Assembly (NCBI RefSeq): GCF_000341085.1
Contig: NZ_ANBA01000016.1
Location: 1 to 64,000, forward strand
Source: Nocardiopsis ganjiahuensis DSM 45031
GTDB lineage: Bacteria; Actinomycetota; Actinomycetes; Streptosporangiales; Streptosporangiaceae
DNA length: 64,000 nt
Direction: 5' to 3'
The number at the start of each line of letters is the position of its first letter. Positions within the stretch are counted from its first letter, which is position 1. Below the pieces are notes generated by a model. That model worked only from the letters and a program-made list of their open reading frames with translations. It ran no database searches and was not told where the DNA came from. This document shows, piece after piece, positions 24,737 through 36,170 of this stretch. Both the position numbers and the translations under genes were made by a program.

Positions 24737-25534
24737 CTATCCGAGACCTTTCGGGGTGCCGTGCTCCTGGTCGAGGATGGCGAGGTCCCGTTCGGTGACC
24801 ACCCCGAAGTAGAGCGCCTTCTCGATGAGCACCTGCGCTCGCCACCCGACGCCCTGGCCGTTGCCCTCCAGGTCGACCCTGAACTTCTCCTTGAGCAGGT
24901 AGTCGACGTGGGAGTTGACGGCGGACGTGCCGATGTTCACGCGCTCGGCCACCTGCCGCTGGGGCGGGACGGGCGGGTTGAGGCCGCGCAGCTGGGGTTC
25001 GCAGTAGGCGACCAGGACCCGGTAGTAGGTGTGGAACCGGTCCATCCGGAAGCTGGTGGCCTCGGTGCGCTCGCCGGTGTTGTCGTGCCAGTCGCTGTCG
25101 CTGTCGCGCAGGTGCGGGACCAGGACGCCGGCGCAGGCCGCCGGGGCCATCACCAGGAAGCTGTGCTCGCCCGCGGCTCCGGGGATGCGCACCCGGGAGG
25201 TCTCGAAGGGCACCAGCATGCCGTGGGTGTTCGGCGGGACCTGGACGAACCCGGCCAGCCGCTCGGTGTTCTCCACGATGTAGGACCTGTTCTGGCTGAT
25301 GTTGCTGATCCGCCAGTGGTCCCCGTACGACGTGATGTCCCCGGCGTGCCGGTGCACGGCCAGGTCACCCGCGGCCAGCTTCATGTCCACGTCCCGGTTG
25401 CGGCCGCCGCGGCCGAAGGTCCGGGTCTGGCCCGGGGCCAGGTGGTGGGTGTCCATGGGTGTGTCGCTGTCGTAGTCCTTCTGGACCGTGACGAGCTGAT
25501 CGGGGTCGTCGATCAGGAGGGGGTGCGCGCTCAT
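24737..25534 (-). CDS. FHA-like domain protein with predicted C-terminal winged-helix region
   Basis: A 265-residue protein. Residues about 35-90 look like a divergent forkhead-associated domain: FGRGG, then VHRHAG, then WRISNISQNRSYIVEN, which fits the GR..SRxH..I...W...N.S.NG pattern for phosphothreonine recognition. The C-terminal half contains RQVAERVNIGTSAVNSHVDYLLKEKF (in parts: RQVAERVNIG and TSAVNSHVDYLLKEKF), which reads like a helix-turn-helix. It could couple Ser/Thr kinase signalling to transcription. ATG 25534 is the first credible start. Single gene; no kinase is nearby. The DNA-binding call is an inference. Confidence 0.65.
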   Translation of the reverse strand: MSAHPLLIDDPDQLVTVQKDYDSDTPMDTHHLAPGQTRTFGRGGRNRDVDMKLAAGDLAVHRHAGDITSYGDHWRISNISQNRSYIVENTERLAGFVQVPPNTHGMLVPFETSRVRIPGAAGEHSFLVMAPAACAGVLVPHLRDSDSDWHDNTGERTEATSFRMDRFHTYYRVLVAYCEPQLRGLNPPVPPQRQVAERVNIGTSAVNSHVDYLLKEKFRVDLEGNGQGVGWRAQVLIEKALYFGVVTERDLAILDQEHGTPKGLG

Positions 25535-25744
25535 AAGCCGTCTCCAGGGGGGCGGGGAGAAGCCCGCGGGGAAGGGCCTGCCCCCGCAGGATACTTCCTG
25601 TTCCCTCGTGCGGCGGGTATGTCGCGGCTCCGGCGGGGGTTCACGCTCCGGGCCGCTGTCCGCCGTAGGTTGGTGACGGCACCGGCCGCCGAGCACTGAT
25701 TGCGCTGAGAACACCGAGAACCCCGAGGGCACCGAGGAGTATCC

Positions 25745-26593
25745 ATGGGTCTGAACGCGACACCGGTCGACCTGGGCAGGTACGGCGTGTGGCTCCGCCA
25801 CCAGGACGTCGACGAGGACGTCGCCGCCGAGGTGGAGCGCCTCGGCTTCGGCGCGCTGTGGATCGGCGGGTCCCCCTCGTCCGATCTGGAACCGGTGGCC
25901 ACGGCTCTGGCCGCCACCTCGCGGCTGGCGGTGGCCACGGGGATCGTCAACATCTGGGCGGCACCGGCCGAGGAGACCGCCGAGGCCTTCGGCCGCCTGG
26001 AGAAGGCCTATCCGGGCCGTTTCCTGCTGGGGATCGGGGCCGGCCACCGGGAGGTCAACGGCCCCGAGGCGGTCAAACCCCTGCAGGGGATGCGCGACTA
26101 CCTGGACGTGCTGGACCGCGGGGGTGTCCCGGCCGACCGCCGGGTGCTGGCGGCGCTGGGCCCGAAGATGCTCGAACTGAGCGCCGAGCGCGCCGCGGGC
26201 GCGCACCCCTACCTGGCCGACCCCGCCCACACCCGGACCGCGCGCGGCGTGCTCGGGGACGGGCCCCTGCTGGCCCCGGAGCACAAGCTGGTGCTGGGCA
26301 CCGACGTCGCGTCCACCCGGCGGCAGGCCCGGGAGGGGATGTCATTCTACCTGGGGATGCGCAACTACGCGGCCCACCTGGAGCGGTTGGGGTTCACTCG
26401 GGACGACCTGGCCGACGGTGGCAGTGACGAGCTGGTGGACGACCTGGTCGCGCAGGGCGGCCCGGAGGACGTGGCCGCCGTGCTGCGCACGTACGCGGCG
26501 GCCGGGGCCGACCACGTGGTGGCCCAGCCGCTGCCCGGGGAGTGCGGCCTTCTCGGCACCCTCGCCCGGCTGGCCCCGGCACTGACCGAATGA
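25745..26593 (+). CDS. F420-dependent LLM-class oxidoreductase
   Basis: A 282-residue TIM-barrel flavin-type oxidoreductase of the bacterial luciferase-like family, probably using F420 (the 'VATGIVNIWAAPAEETAEAF' and 'GRFLLGIGAGHREVNGPEA' segments fit the F420 group). Substrate unknown. ATG follows CCGAGGAG inside a run of CCGAG repeats (GAACACCGAGAACCCCGAGG). It is divergent from the FHA-type gene and convergent with the acyl-CoA ligase. Confidence 0.85.
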   Translation: MGLNATPVDLGRYGVWLRHQDVDEDVAAEVERLGFGALWIGGSPSSDLEPVATALAATSRLAVATGIVNIWAAPAEETAEAFGRLEKAYPGRFLLGIGAGHREVNGPEAVKPLQGMRDYLDVLDRGGVPADRRVLAALGPKMLELSAERAAGAHPYLADPAHTRTARGVLGDGPLLAPEHKLVLGTDVASTRRQAREGMSFYLGMRNYAAHLERLGFTRDDLADGGSDELVDDLVAQGGPEDVAAVLRTYAAAGADHVVAQPLPGECGLLGTLARLAPALTE

Positions 26594-26602
26594 CCGATGG
26601 CC

Positions 26603-26628
26603 CGGCCGGCCGTCCGACCGGCCGGCCC
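26603..26628 (+). terminator. GGCCGG/CCGGCC hairpin after the LLM gene
   Basis: A run of CCGGCCGGCCG pairs with ACCGGCCGGCC directly behind the stop codon. It forms the first of two hairpins between the convergent genes. Confidence 0.45.
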
Positions 26629-26671
26629 CGGCCAGGGACGCGATCGGTCGCGCGGCGTCCCGGTTCGGGGG

Positions 26672-26705
26672 CGCGGTCGCTGACCGGTACCGGTCAGCGA
26701 CCGCG
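26672..26705. terminator. perfect 34-bp palindrome, bidirectional terminator
   Basis: The 17-base arm CGCGGTCGCTGACCGGT is followed at once by its exact complement (centre GGTACC). It lies midway between the convergent LLM and acyl-CoA ligase genes, where a terminator serving both strands is expected. Confidence 0.65.
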
Positions 26706-26767
26706 GGCGTCGGCGCCGGCGGAGGCCCTCATCCCCTGACGGGGGACCTCGGTCCGGCCGGTGGCCC

Positions 26768-28582
26768 TCAGTCCCGGTAGAGGTCCTCCAGATCCTTGCC
26801 GTAGCGGTCCACGACCACGCGGCGGCGGAGCTTGAGCGAGGGCGTCAGCTCCCCGGTGTCCGGCCCCCACTCGCCGGACAGGATCCGGTGGCGCTTGACC
26901 TGCTCCGGACGGCTGAGCCGGGCGTTGGCCGCGGCCACCGCGCGCTCGACCTCCGCCGCCACCTCGGGGTGGGCGGCCAGGTCGGCGCCCTCGGCCCCGA
27001 TACCCCGCTCACGGGCCCACAGCATCGCCATCTCGGAATCGAGGACGAGCAGCGCGACCAGGTAGGGGCGGTTGTCGCCGTGCGCGAGGGCCTGGCCGAT
27101 CAGCGGGTGCTCCTTGAGGGTGTTCTCCACCAGCGCGGGCGACACGTTCTTGCCGCCCGAGGTCACGATGATCTCCTTCTTGCGGTCGGTGATCCACAGG
27201 AAGCCGTCCTCGTCGATCCGGCCCACGTCCCCGGTGGGGAACCAGCCCTCGTCGTCCACGGCGGGGTCCACCGAGCCGTCCGGCCGGAGGTAGCCCTGGA
27301 ACATCGAGGGGCCGCGCAGGAACACCTCTCCGTCCTCGGCGACCCGGATCCGGACGCCGTCGAGGGGGCGGCCCACGGAACCGAGGCGGTGGCCGCCGTC
27401 CGAGGGCCTGTTGAGGGTGGCCACGCCCACGGACTCGGTGAGGCCCCACACGTCCATGACCTCGATGCCCAGTGAGGCCCAGAAGCGGAGCACGTCCACC
27501 GGCATGGGCGCCGAGGCGCTGGAGGGCAGGACCACCCGGTCCAGGCCCAGGCGGGCGAGCAGCGGGGTGAGCACGGAGGAGTGGACGCCCCGGTACCGCT
27601 CCTCCAGTTCGGCGGGGACCTCCTCGCCGCGTTCGCGGTACTCGCTGTACTCGGTGGCGACCTTCCGTGCGCCGTCGACGACGGCGGCGATCTCCTCGGG
27701 CAGGGCGGCGAGGGAGGCGCGCACGGCCGTGGCGAGTTTCTCCCAGACGCGCGGCACCCCGACGAAGTGCGGGGGCCGGACCTCGGGCAGGACTCCGGCC
27801 AGGGCGGCCGGGTCGGCGCACATCCACACGTGTGAGACGCGCAGGAGCGGCAGGTAGAGGGTGAGCAGGCGTTCGGCGATGTGGGCCAGCGGGAGGTAGC
27901 AGACGTGGCTGGGGTGGTCGGGCAGGTCCACGGCGGCGTCGAGGGAGGTGGCCTGGGCGAGGACCTGCCTGTGGGTGATGGCCGCGCCCTTGGGGTCGCC
28001 GGTGGTGCCCGAGGTGTAGACGACGGTGACGAGGTGGTCGGGGGTGAGGTCGTGCCGGCGGTCGAAGGCCCCGGCGGGAACGGTCTCGGTGAGGCCCGTG
28101 TAGGGGGTGTGGCCGCGCCCGGGGTCGGGCCGCTCCACCACGACCAGGGTTTCGAGGGGTGTGTCGGGGTCGTCGAGGAGCTTCTCCCAGGGGGCCGCGA
28201 CGGCGGCGTCCTCCACCACGGCGAGGCGGGCGCGGCTGTGCCGGGCGATGTAGCTGATCTGTTCGGGGGCGGCGGAGGAGTAGACGGTGGTGGGGACGGC
28301 CCCGACGTGGACGAAGGCCATGTCGGAGAGCCAGTGTTCGGGCCGGTTGCCCATCATCAGCAGGACGTGGTCTCCGGGGCGGACCCCGAGGGCGGCGTAG
28401 CCCTCGGCGAGCGCCGCGACGGTGTCGTGGGCCTGGGCCCAGGTGAGGGTGGTCCAGTCGGTGGCGCCGGACTCGCGCCAGGACAGGGCGGGGAGGTCGG
28501 AGTGCTCGCGTGCGTTGCGCAGGAACAGCTCGGGGAGGGTGCGGTTCGTGGGGTCGTCCGTGGTGCCGGGAACGGAGGTCAT
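26768..28582 (-). CDS. long-chain fatty acid-CoA ligase (AMP-binding)
   Basis: Activates fatty acids to acyl-CoA in two ATP-dependent steps. The 604-residue product has the P-loop motif YTSGTTGDPKGA, the A5 region WGLTES and the late ITDRKKEIIVTSGGKNVSP of FACS/FadD15-type synthetases. ATG 28582 follows AGGAG. It is divergent from an acyl-CoA dehydrogenase gene; together they form the first two steps of beta-oxidation or of an alternative acyl-modification route. Confidence 0.92.
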   Translation of the reverse strand: MTSVPGTTDDPTNRTLPELFLRNAREHSDLPALSWRESGATDWTTLTWAQAHDTVAALAEGYAALGVRPGDHVLLMMGNRPEHWLSDMAFVHVGAVPTTVYSSAAPEQISYIARHSRARLAVVEDAAVAAPWEKLLDDPDTPLETLVVVERPDPGRGHTPYTGLTETVPAGAFDRRHDLTPDHLVTVVYTSGTTGDPKGAAITHRQVLAQATSLDAAVDLPDHPSHVCYLPLAHIAERLLTLYLPLLRVSHVWMCADPAALAGVLPEVRPPHFVGVPRVWEKLATAVRASLAALPEEIAAVVDGARKVATEYSEYRERGEEVPAELEERYRGVHSSVLTPLLARLGLDRVVLPSSASAPMPVDVLRFWASLGIEVMDVWGLTESVGVATLNRPSDGGHRLGSVGRPLDGVRIRVAEDGEVFLRGPSMFQGYLRPDGSVDPAVDDEGWFPTGDVGRIDEDGFLWITDRKKEIIVTSGGKNVSPALVENTLKEHPLIGQALAHGDNRPYLVALLVLDSEMAMLWARERGIGAEGADLAAHPEVAAEVERAVAAANARLSRPEQVKRHRILSGEWGPDTGELTPSLKLRRRVVVDRYGKDLEDLYRD

Positions 28583-28851
28583 GTGTACTCCTGGGCAGCT
28601 TCCTCGACGGTGTGATCCAGAACACACAGGAGCCTAACACCGCGGCTTTCCGCGAAAAGGGGAGCAGTTCCACCCGCCTCCCCCGTGCGGGAGCCGCCAA
28701 CACCTGGACAGTTCGGAAACCCAGGTGCTACTCATGGGTAACACTCATACGTAACCGCCGGTAACACCAGCCCGCCGGTCTCGCCGTCCCACCCCGGGAC
28801 CAGCCCCACCCGCCCCGGGCCGGTCCCCGTACCACCCAAGGAGCCACCCCC

Positions 28852-30066
28852 GTGTCCGACTTCTCCCTCCAGCTCCCCGAAGAGATCAGCGACGTCCGGG
28901 ACTGGGCCCACGGGTTCGCCGCCGACGTCATCCGCCCCGCCGCCGCCGAATGGGACGAGCGGGAGGAGACCCCCTGGCCGATCATCCAGGAGGCCGCCAA
29001 GATCGGCCTGTACTCCCTGGACTTCTTCGCCACCCAGGCCTTCGAGGAGAGCGGCCTGGGCATGCCGGTGGCGATCGAGGAGCTGTTCTGGGGCGACTCC
29101 GGAATCGGCCTGTCCATCATGGGCACCGGCCTGGCCGCCGCGTCCCTGAGCAAGACCGGCACGCCCGAGCAGATCGGCGAGTGGGCGCCGCAGATGTTCG
29201 GCACCCCCGACGACGTCAAGCTCGCCGCCTTCTGCGCCTCCGAGCCCGACGCCGGCTCCGACGTCTCGGCGATCAGGACCCGCGCCGTCTACGACCAGGC
29301 CAAGGACGAGTGGGTCATCAACGGCGTCAAGACCTGGGCCACCAACGGCGGCATCGCCGAGGTGCACGTGGTGATCGCCTCGGTCGAACCGGACCTGGGC
29401 TCGCGCGGCCAGGCCTCCTTCGTCATCCCGCCCAACACCCCGGGGCTCTCCCAGGGCCAGAAGTTCCTCAAGCACGGCATCCGCGCCTCGCACACCGCCG
29501 AGGTCGTCCTGGACAACGTGCGCGTGCCCGGCTCCTGCCTGCTGGGCGGCAAGGACAAGCTCGACGAGCGCCTGGCCCGCGCCCGCGAGGGCAAGCGCTC
29601 CAAGGGCCAGGCCGCCATGAAGACCTTCGAGGCCACCCGGCCCACCGTGGGGGCCATGGCGGTGGGCTGTGCGCGGGCCGCCTACGAGTACGCCCGCGAC
29701 TACTCGGTCCAACGCGAGCAGTTCGGCAAGCCCATCGGGGACAACCAGGGCGTGGCCTTCCTGCTGGCCGACATGGCCACCCGCATCGACGCCGCCCGCC
29801 TGCTGGTCTGGCGCGCCGCCTGGATGGCCCGCAACGGCAAGGACTTCACCTACGCCGAGGGCTCCATGAGCAAGCTCTACGCCTCCGAGACCGCCACCTT
29901 CGTCACCCAGAACGCCCTGCGCATCCTGGGCGGCAACGGCTACACCCGCGAGTACCCGGTCGAGCGCTGGCACCGCGACGCCACCATCTTCACCATCTTC
30001 GAGGGCGCCAGCGAGATCCAGAAGCTCATCATCGGCCGCACCGTCACCGGCCTGCCGATCCGCTGA
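28852..30066 (+). CDS. acyl-CoA dehydrogenase
   Basis: FAD enzyme introducing the alpha-beta double bond into acyl-CoA (404 residues, normal length). The FAD/substrate segments CASEPDAGSDVSAIRT and ITGxK-like VINGVKTWATNGG are present, with the C-terminal YTREYPVERWHRDATIFTIF and a glutamate in FEGASEIQ at the usual catalytic position. GTG start follows AAGGAG. In the 269-bp gap to the divergent ligase gene, GGTAAC occurs three times (28735-28766) and may bind a TetR/FadR-like regulator. Confidence 0.92.
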   Translation: MSDFSLQLPEEISDVRDWAHGFAADVIRPAAAEWDEREETPWPIIQEAAKIGLYSLDFFATQAFEESGLGMPVAIEELFWGDSGIGLSIMGTGLAAASLSKTGTPEQIGEWAPQMFGTPDDVKLAAFCASEPDAGSDVSAIRTRAVYDQAKDEWVINGVKTWATNGGIAEVHVVIASVEPDLGSRGQASFVIPPNTPGLSQGQKFLKHGIRASHTAEVVLDNVRVPGSCLLGGKDKLDERLARAREGKRSKGQAAMKTFEATRPTVGAMAVGCARAAYEYARDYSVQREQFGKPIGDNQGVAFLLADMATRIDAARLLVWRAAWMARNGKDFTYAEGSMSKLYASETATFVTQNALRILGGNGYTREYPVERWHRDATIFTIFEGASEIQKLIIGRTVTGLPIR

Positions 30067-30140
30067 ACTCGGAGGACACTCCTCCGCAGGGGTGAACCCG
30101 CGGGTGAGCGGGGAGGCTCAGGGGCAAGGAGGTGAGGCCG

Positions 30141-30410
30141 GTGTTCGAATGGCCCACACTCGGCGTCCTGATCGCCGTCGCCGTGCCCATCATGATCATC
30201 TTCCTGGTGCTGGGCATCTTCCAGATCGTCCAGCGCCAGGCGGAACGGGCCATCCGCTCACCCGAGTACTGGGACGAGGTCCCCGACGGCAAGCGCTACC
30301 CGACCGGCTGGGACGAGGAGGAATCCTCCTCAAGGCCGGCCTCCGAGGGGAGACCCGGACCGGAGGGCGGGGAGGCCGAACCGGACACGCCCGAGAACGA
30401 CGACAGGTAA
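30141..30410 (+). CDS. small single-span membrane protein
   Basis: About 89 residues: one membrane helix (about 6-28, LIAVAVPIMIIFLVLGIF) followed by an acidic, charged cytosolic tail (SPEYWDEVPDGKRYPTGWDEEE and a Pro/Glu-rich end). Function unknown. A perfect AAGGAGG sits 8 bases before GTG 30141; the GTG at 30132 would overlap that ribosome site, so I use the later one. It follows the acyl-CoA dehydrogenase by 74 bp and may be co-transcribed. Confidence 0.65.
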   Translation: MFEWPTLGVLIAVAVPIMIIFLVLGIFQIVQRQAERAIRSPEYWDEVPDGKRYPTGWDEEESSSRPASEGRPGPEGGEAEPDTPENDDR

Positions 30411-30414
30411 CCCC

Positions 30415-31167
30415 TCAGGCCGCTCGGACGGCGTGGGCGACGGTGACGATCTCGCCGCTCGCGCCGGTCAGCGGCCCCCGCCGCCGGTCCCCGTAGCGCT
30501 CAGCCACCTGGAACCCGGCCCCGGCCAGGAACCGGTCGATCTCCTCGGCCGCGGTGAACCGCAGCACGCCCCGGTCCACCCGCAGCGGCTCACCGTCGCG
30601 CGCGGCGGTGGTCTCGGTCAACGTGACCACCCCGTCCACCACCGACTCCACCCGGTGCTCCACCCGCAGTTCCCGCCCGTGGTGATCCACCACCTCGGCG
30701 GCGTTCTCGGGCGTCCAGCGCTCCCAGGCCCGCGCGGCCGGGTTCCGGGTGCCGAACACGAACCGCCCGCCCGGCCGCAGCGCCGTGCGGACCGCCGCGA
30801 GCGAGTCCCGGAGCTCCTCGTCGCCGACGAACACCTGGAACGCGTTGCCGGCCATGATCACGAGGTCGAACTCCCCCTGCCACTCCGGCCGCCGGGCGAT
30901 GTCCACGGCCCTGCCCTCGGCCCACTCCACGTCCCGGCGCGTACGCGCCCGCCGCAGTGAGGGCAGGTCGGGGTCGATCCCGCAGAGCCTGCCCGGGTGC
31001 CCCTCGGCCCGGGCCCGGTGCAGCATCGTCCCAGTCCCGCACCCCACGTCCAGCACGGCCTCGGCCGCCATCACGTGGGAGAGGTAGAAGTCGTCACAGG
31101 GAGCCCAGGGGTTGAGCACGTCGTAGAGCGCGGCGACGTCGTCGTCCGAATACGCGTGTGGGTCCAT
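30415..31167 (-). CDS. class I SAM-dependent methyltransferase
   Basis: A 250-residue methyltransferase with motif I VLDVGCGTGTMLHRA, the acidic loop CGIDPDLPSL, motif II FDLVIMAGNAFQVF and motif III LRPGGRFVFGTRN. This is the Methyltransf_25 type, which often acts on small molecules; substrate unknown. ATG at 31167 (MDPHAYSDDD) is a better start than one 12 codons upstream. Divergent from the CO dehydrogenase operon. Confidence 0.88.
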   Translation of the reverse strand: MDPHAYSDDDVAALYDVLNPWAPCDDFYLSHVMAAEAVLDVGCGTGTMLHRARAEGHPGRLCGIDPDLPSLRRARTRRDVEWAEGRAVDIARRPEWQGEFDLVIMAGNAFQVFVGDEELRDSLAAVRTALRPGGRFVFGTRNPAARAWERWTPENAAEVVDHHGRELRVEHRVESVVDGVVTLTETTAARDGEPLRVDRGVLRFTAAEEIDRFLAGAGFQVAERYGDRRRGPLTGASGEIVTVAHAVRAA

Positions 31168-31354
31168 GCGCGGCAGTATCGCCAACCCTCCGCGCGACCG
31201 CACTCGGTTTTCGTGTGCGCCCCGGGTGCGGGGATGCGGGTCGGCCCACCCTGTCCACTGTTCGGCCGGACGTCTCGGAAGCCTCCTCCGTTCCCCTCCC
31301 GGAACTCCGGTTCCTTCACAGTGCCGTTCCCCTCGGGTATTAAGCGACTCCTTA

Positions 31355-31376
31355 GGTCGGCGTTGACCCGCCGACC
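31355..31376. promoter_or_regulatory. inverted repeat with embedded -35 (TTGACC) before the cox operon
   Basis: GGTCGGCG / CGCCGACC (8-bp arms) enclose TTGACC, a plausible -35 hexamer, 45 bp before coxM. A repressor or activator binding here would control the operon promoter. A second repeat TAAG-N6-CTTA (31341-31354) lies just upstream. Confidence 0.4.
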
Positions 31377-31420
31377 ACGTTCGGTGTGCACTGCATCACA
31401 CGCAACGCGAGGGAGTGTGC

Positions 31421-32293
31421 ATGCAGGTCCCAGCACCGTTCGAGTACGAACGCGCGACCAGCGTCGACCACGCGATCGGTCTGTTGGACCGGTTGGGTGA
31501 GTCCGCGCGGCTGGTCGCGGGCGGCCACAGTCTGCTGCCGATGATGAAGCTCCGGCTCACCGACCTGGAGTACCTGATCGACATCAACGAGCTCCACGGG
31601 GAGCTCGGGTACGTGCGGGTCGAGGGGGACGAGGTCCGGGTCGGCGCCATGACACGGCACCGTGAACTCCTGGAGTCCGACGTGCTCGCCGGGGTCTTCC
31701 CCGTCTTCCGTGAGGCCGAGCGGGTGATCGCCGACCCCGTCGTGCGCAACCGCGGCACGCTGGGCGGATCCCTCTGCCAGGCCGACCCCTCCGAGGACCT
31801 CTCGGCGGTGTGCGGTGCCCTCGACGCCGTGTGCGTGGTCCGCGGACCCCGGGGGGAACGGCTGGTACCGATGGTCGAGTTCCACCGCGGCCCCTACGAG
31901 ACGGCGCTCGGGCAGGGCGAGATGCTCGTCGAGGTGCGCTTCCCGGTGAGGCCCGGCGGGGTCAGCGCCTTCGAGAAGGTCGAGCGCCGCGCCGGCGACT
32001 GGGCCGTGGCATCCGCGGCCGCCGCCGTGTGGCTGGACGGGGGCACCATCACCCACGCCCGGGTCGGACTGGCCGCCGTGGGCTCCGGCACCGTGCGGGT
32101 CGAGGGGATCACCGAGGCCCTGAGCGGGCAGCGCCCCTCCGAGGAGCTGTACACGAGGGCGGGCCGGATCGCCGCCCGGAGCTGCGACCCCGCCACGGAC
32201 AGCCGGGGCAGCGCCGAGTACAAGCGCCACCTCGCCGAGGAACTCACCCGACGGACGCTGCGCCGCGCCGTCGCCGGAACCGGGAAGGCCTGA
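31421..32293 (+). CDS. coxM: carbon monoxide dehydrogenase medium (FAD) subunit
   Basis: FAD-binding subunit that passes electrons from the iron-sulfur subunit to the quinone pool. The 290-residue product has the two FAD motifs of this family: AGGHSLLP (33-40) and NRGTLGGSL (about 109-117). ATG 31421 follows GAGGGA. First gene in the M-S-L order that is usual for form I CO dehydrogenases. Confidence 0.9.
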   Translation: MQVPAPFEYERATSVDHAIGLLDRLGESARLVAGGHSLLPMMKLRLTDLEYLIDINELHGELGYVRVEGDEVRVGAMTRHRELLESDVLAGVFPVFREAERVIADPVVRNRGTLGGSLCQADPSEDLSAVCGALDAVCVVRGPRGERLVPMVEFHRGPYETALGQGEMLVEVRFPVRPGGVSAFEKVERRAGDWAVASAAAAVWLDGGTITHARVGLAAVGSGTVRVEGITEALSGQRPSEELYTRAGRIAARSCDPATDSRGSAEYKRHLAEELTRRTLRRAVAGTGKA

Positions 32294-32295
32294 GC

Positions 32296-32828
32296 ATGCG
32301 CGTCACCATGACCGTCAACGGCGAAGAGGTCACCAAGGAGATCGAGAGCCGTCTCCTGCTGGTGCACTTCGTCCGGGACCACCTGGGGCTCACCGGCACC
32401 CACTGGGGGTGCGACACCAGTAACTGCGGCACCTGTGTGCTGTGGATGGACGGTGAACCCGTCAAGTCCTGCACCGTCCTGGCCGCGATGGCGGGAGGCA
32501 AGGAGGTCCGCACCGTCGAGGGCCTGGCCACCGACGGCGAGCTCGACCCCGTGCAGAGGGGGTTCATGGAGTGCCACGGCCTCCAGTGCGGTTTCTGCAC
32601 CCCGGGGATGATGATGACCGCCCGCGCCCTGCTGGACCGCAACCCCGACCCGTCCGAGGACGAGGTGCGCGAGGCCATCTCCGGGCAGATCTGCCGCTGC
32701 ACGGGCTACGCCACCATCGTGCGCTCGGTGCGCTGGGCGGCCGAGCACGAGGCGGCCGAGAAGGCCGCCGCCTGCCCGGCACGGCCCGAGTGCGGGGCCG
32801 CGTCCGACGGCGCCGAGGAGGGGGTTCG

Positions 32829-32832
<4 letters not shown>
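32296..32832 (+). CDS. coxS: carbon monoxide dehydrogenase small (2Fe-2S) subunit
   Basis: Iron-sulfur subunit (178 residues). Plant-type cluster ligands are Cys39, Cys44, Cys47 and Cys59; the C-terminal helical domain holds the second cluster on Cys98, Cys101, Cys133 and Cys135. A tail of about 20 residues (EKAAACPARPECGAAS) with two further cysteines is longer than in most homologues. Begins 2 bp after coxM and overlaps coxL by ATGA. Confidence 0.95.
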
Positions 32833-35192
<2,360 letters not shown>

Positions 35193-35276
35193 CCGTGGCT
35201 CCGAGGCCGGATCCGGGGCGCCGGTCCCCACCGAAGCACCACCAACAGCAGCATCCAGGAAGGGGTGGGCCACGCG

Positions 35277-36167
35277 ATGGCCGCCGTTGACCTGTCGGAC
35301 CGCGGGCGCGAACTGCTCGCCGGCAGGGTGCCGTTCGTCGAGGCGACCGTGGTCCGGGCGCAGGTCCCGGCCTCGGTCCGGCCCGGGGACGGAGCGATCG
35401 TCCTGCCGGACGGTTCCATCGAGGGTTTCGTGGGCGGGCAGTGCGCGCAGGGTTCGGTGCGCACCGCCGCCCTCGGCGCGATCCGCGACGGCCGCAGCGT
35501 GCTGCTGCGGGTGCTGCCGGGCGAGGACGAGCCCTTCCCGGAGACCCCGGGAGCGCACGTGGTGGTCAACCCCTGCCTGTCCGGCGGCGCCCTGGAGATC
35601 TTCCTCCGGCCGCGCCTGCCGGACCCGGTGGTCGGGGTGGTGGGCGAGTCCCCGATCGTGGCCGCCCTGCGGGGGCTCGCCCCGCCGCTGGGGTTCGTGG
35701 TCGAGACCGGGGCGGACACGTCCGTGGTGGCGGGCTCGACCGCCGTGATCGTGGCCAGCCACGGCGGCGACGAGGCGGCGGTGATCCGCGCCGCCCTGGA
35801 CGCCGGGGTGGGCTTCGTGGGGCTGGTGGCCTCCCTGCGGCGGGGCGCCGCGGTGCTGGACGCCATGGACCTCGACCACTGCGAGCGGGGACGGGTCCAC
35901 TCCCCCGTGGGCCTGGACATCGGGGCGAGCACCCCGGCGGAGATCGCGTTGTCGATCCTCGCCCAGCTCACCCGGGCGGTCCGCGTGGACGGCCTGGCGG
36001 CCCCCGCCCCGGCCGCCGGTGAGGGGTCCGCCGTGAAGAGCGCGGTGGACCCCGTCTGCGGGATGAGCGTGACCGTGGGGCCCACGACCCCGCGGCTGGA
36101 GACCGGCGGCCGGGAGCTGTGGTTCTGCTGCCCCGGCTGCCGTGACCGGTACAGGGCGGAGGGGTAG
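35277..36167 (+). CDS. XdhC/CoxF-family maturation protein fused to a YHS domain
   Basis: Accessory protein for the molybdenum enzyme (about 296 residues). The N-terminal part has the XdhC/CoxI motif GSIEGFVGGQCAQGSVRTAA, the middle is a Rossmann-like XdhC_C domain (VGVVGESPIVAALRGL, CERGRVHSPVGLDIGA). The last about 40 residues are an extra YHS metal-binding domain: DPVCGMSV followed by LWFCCPGCRDRYRAEG. XdhC proteins carry the cofactor for sulfuration; the YHS addition could bring copper for the Mo-Cu centre. ATG 35277 or GTG 35265 could start it; AGGAAGG lies just upstream. Lies 3 bp before the coxD gene. Confidence 0.85.
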   Translation: MAAVDLSDRGRELLAGRVPFVEATVVRAQVPASVRPGDGAIVLPDGSIEGFVGGQCAQGSVRTAALGAIRDGRSVLLRVLPGEDEPFPETPGAHVVVNPCLSGGALEIFLRPRLPDPVVGVVGESPIVAALRGLAPPLGFVVETGADTSVVAGSTAVIVASHGGDEAAVIRAALDAGVGFVGLVASLRRGAAVLDAMDLDHCERGRVHSPVGLDIGASTPAEIALSILAQLTRAVRVDGLAAPAPAAGEGSAVKSAVDPVCGMSVTVGPTTPRLETGGRELWFCCPGCRDRYRAEG

Positions 36168-36170
36168 CCC

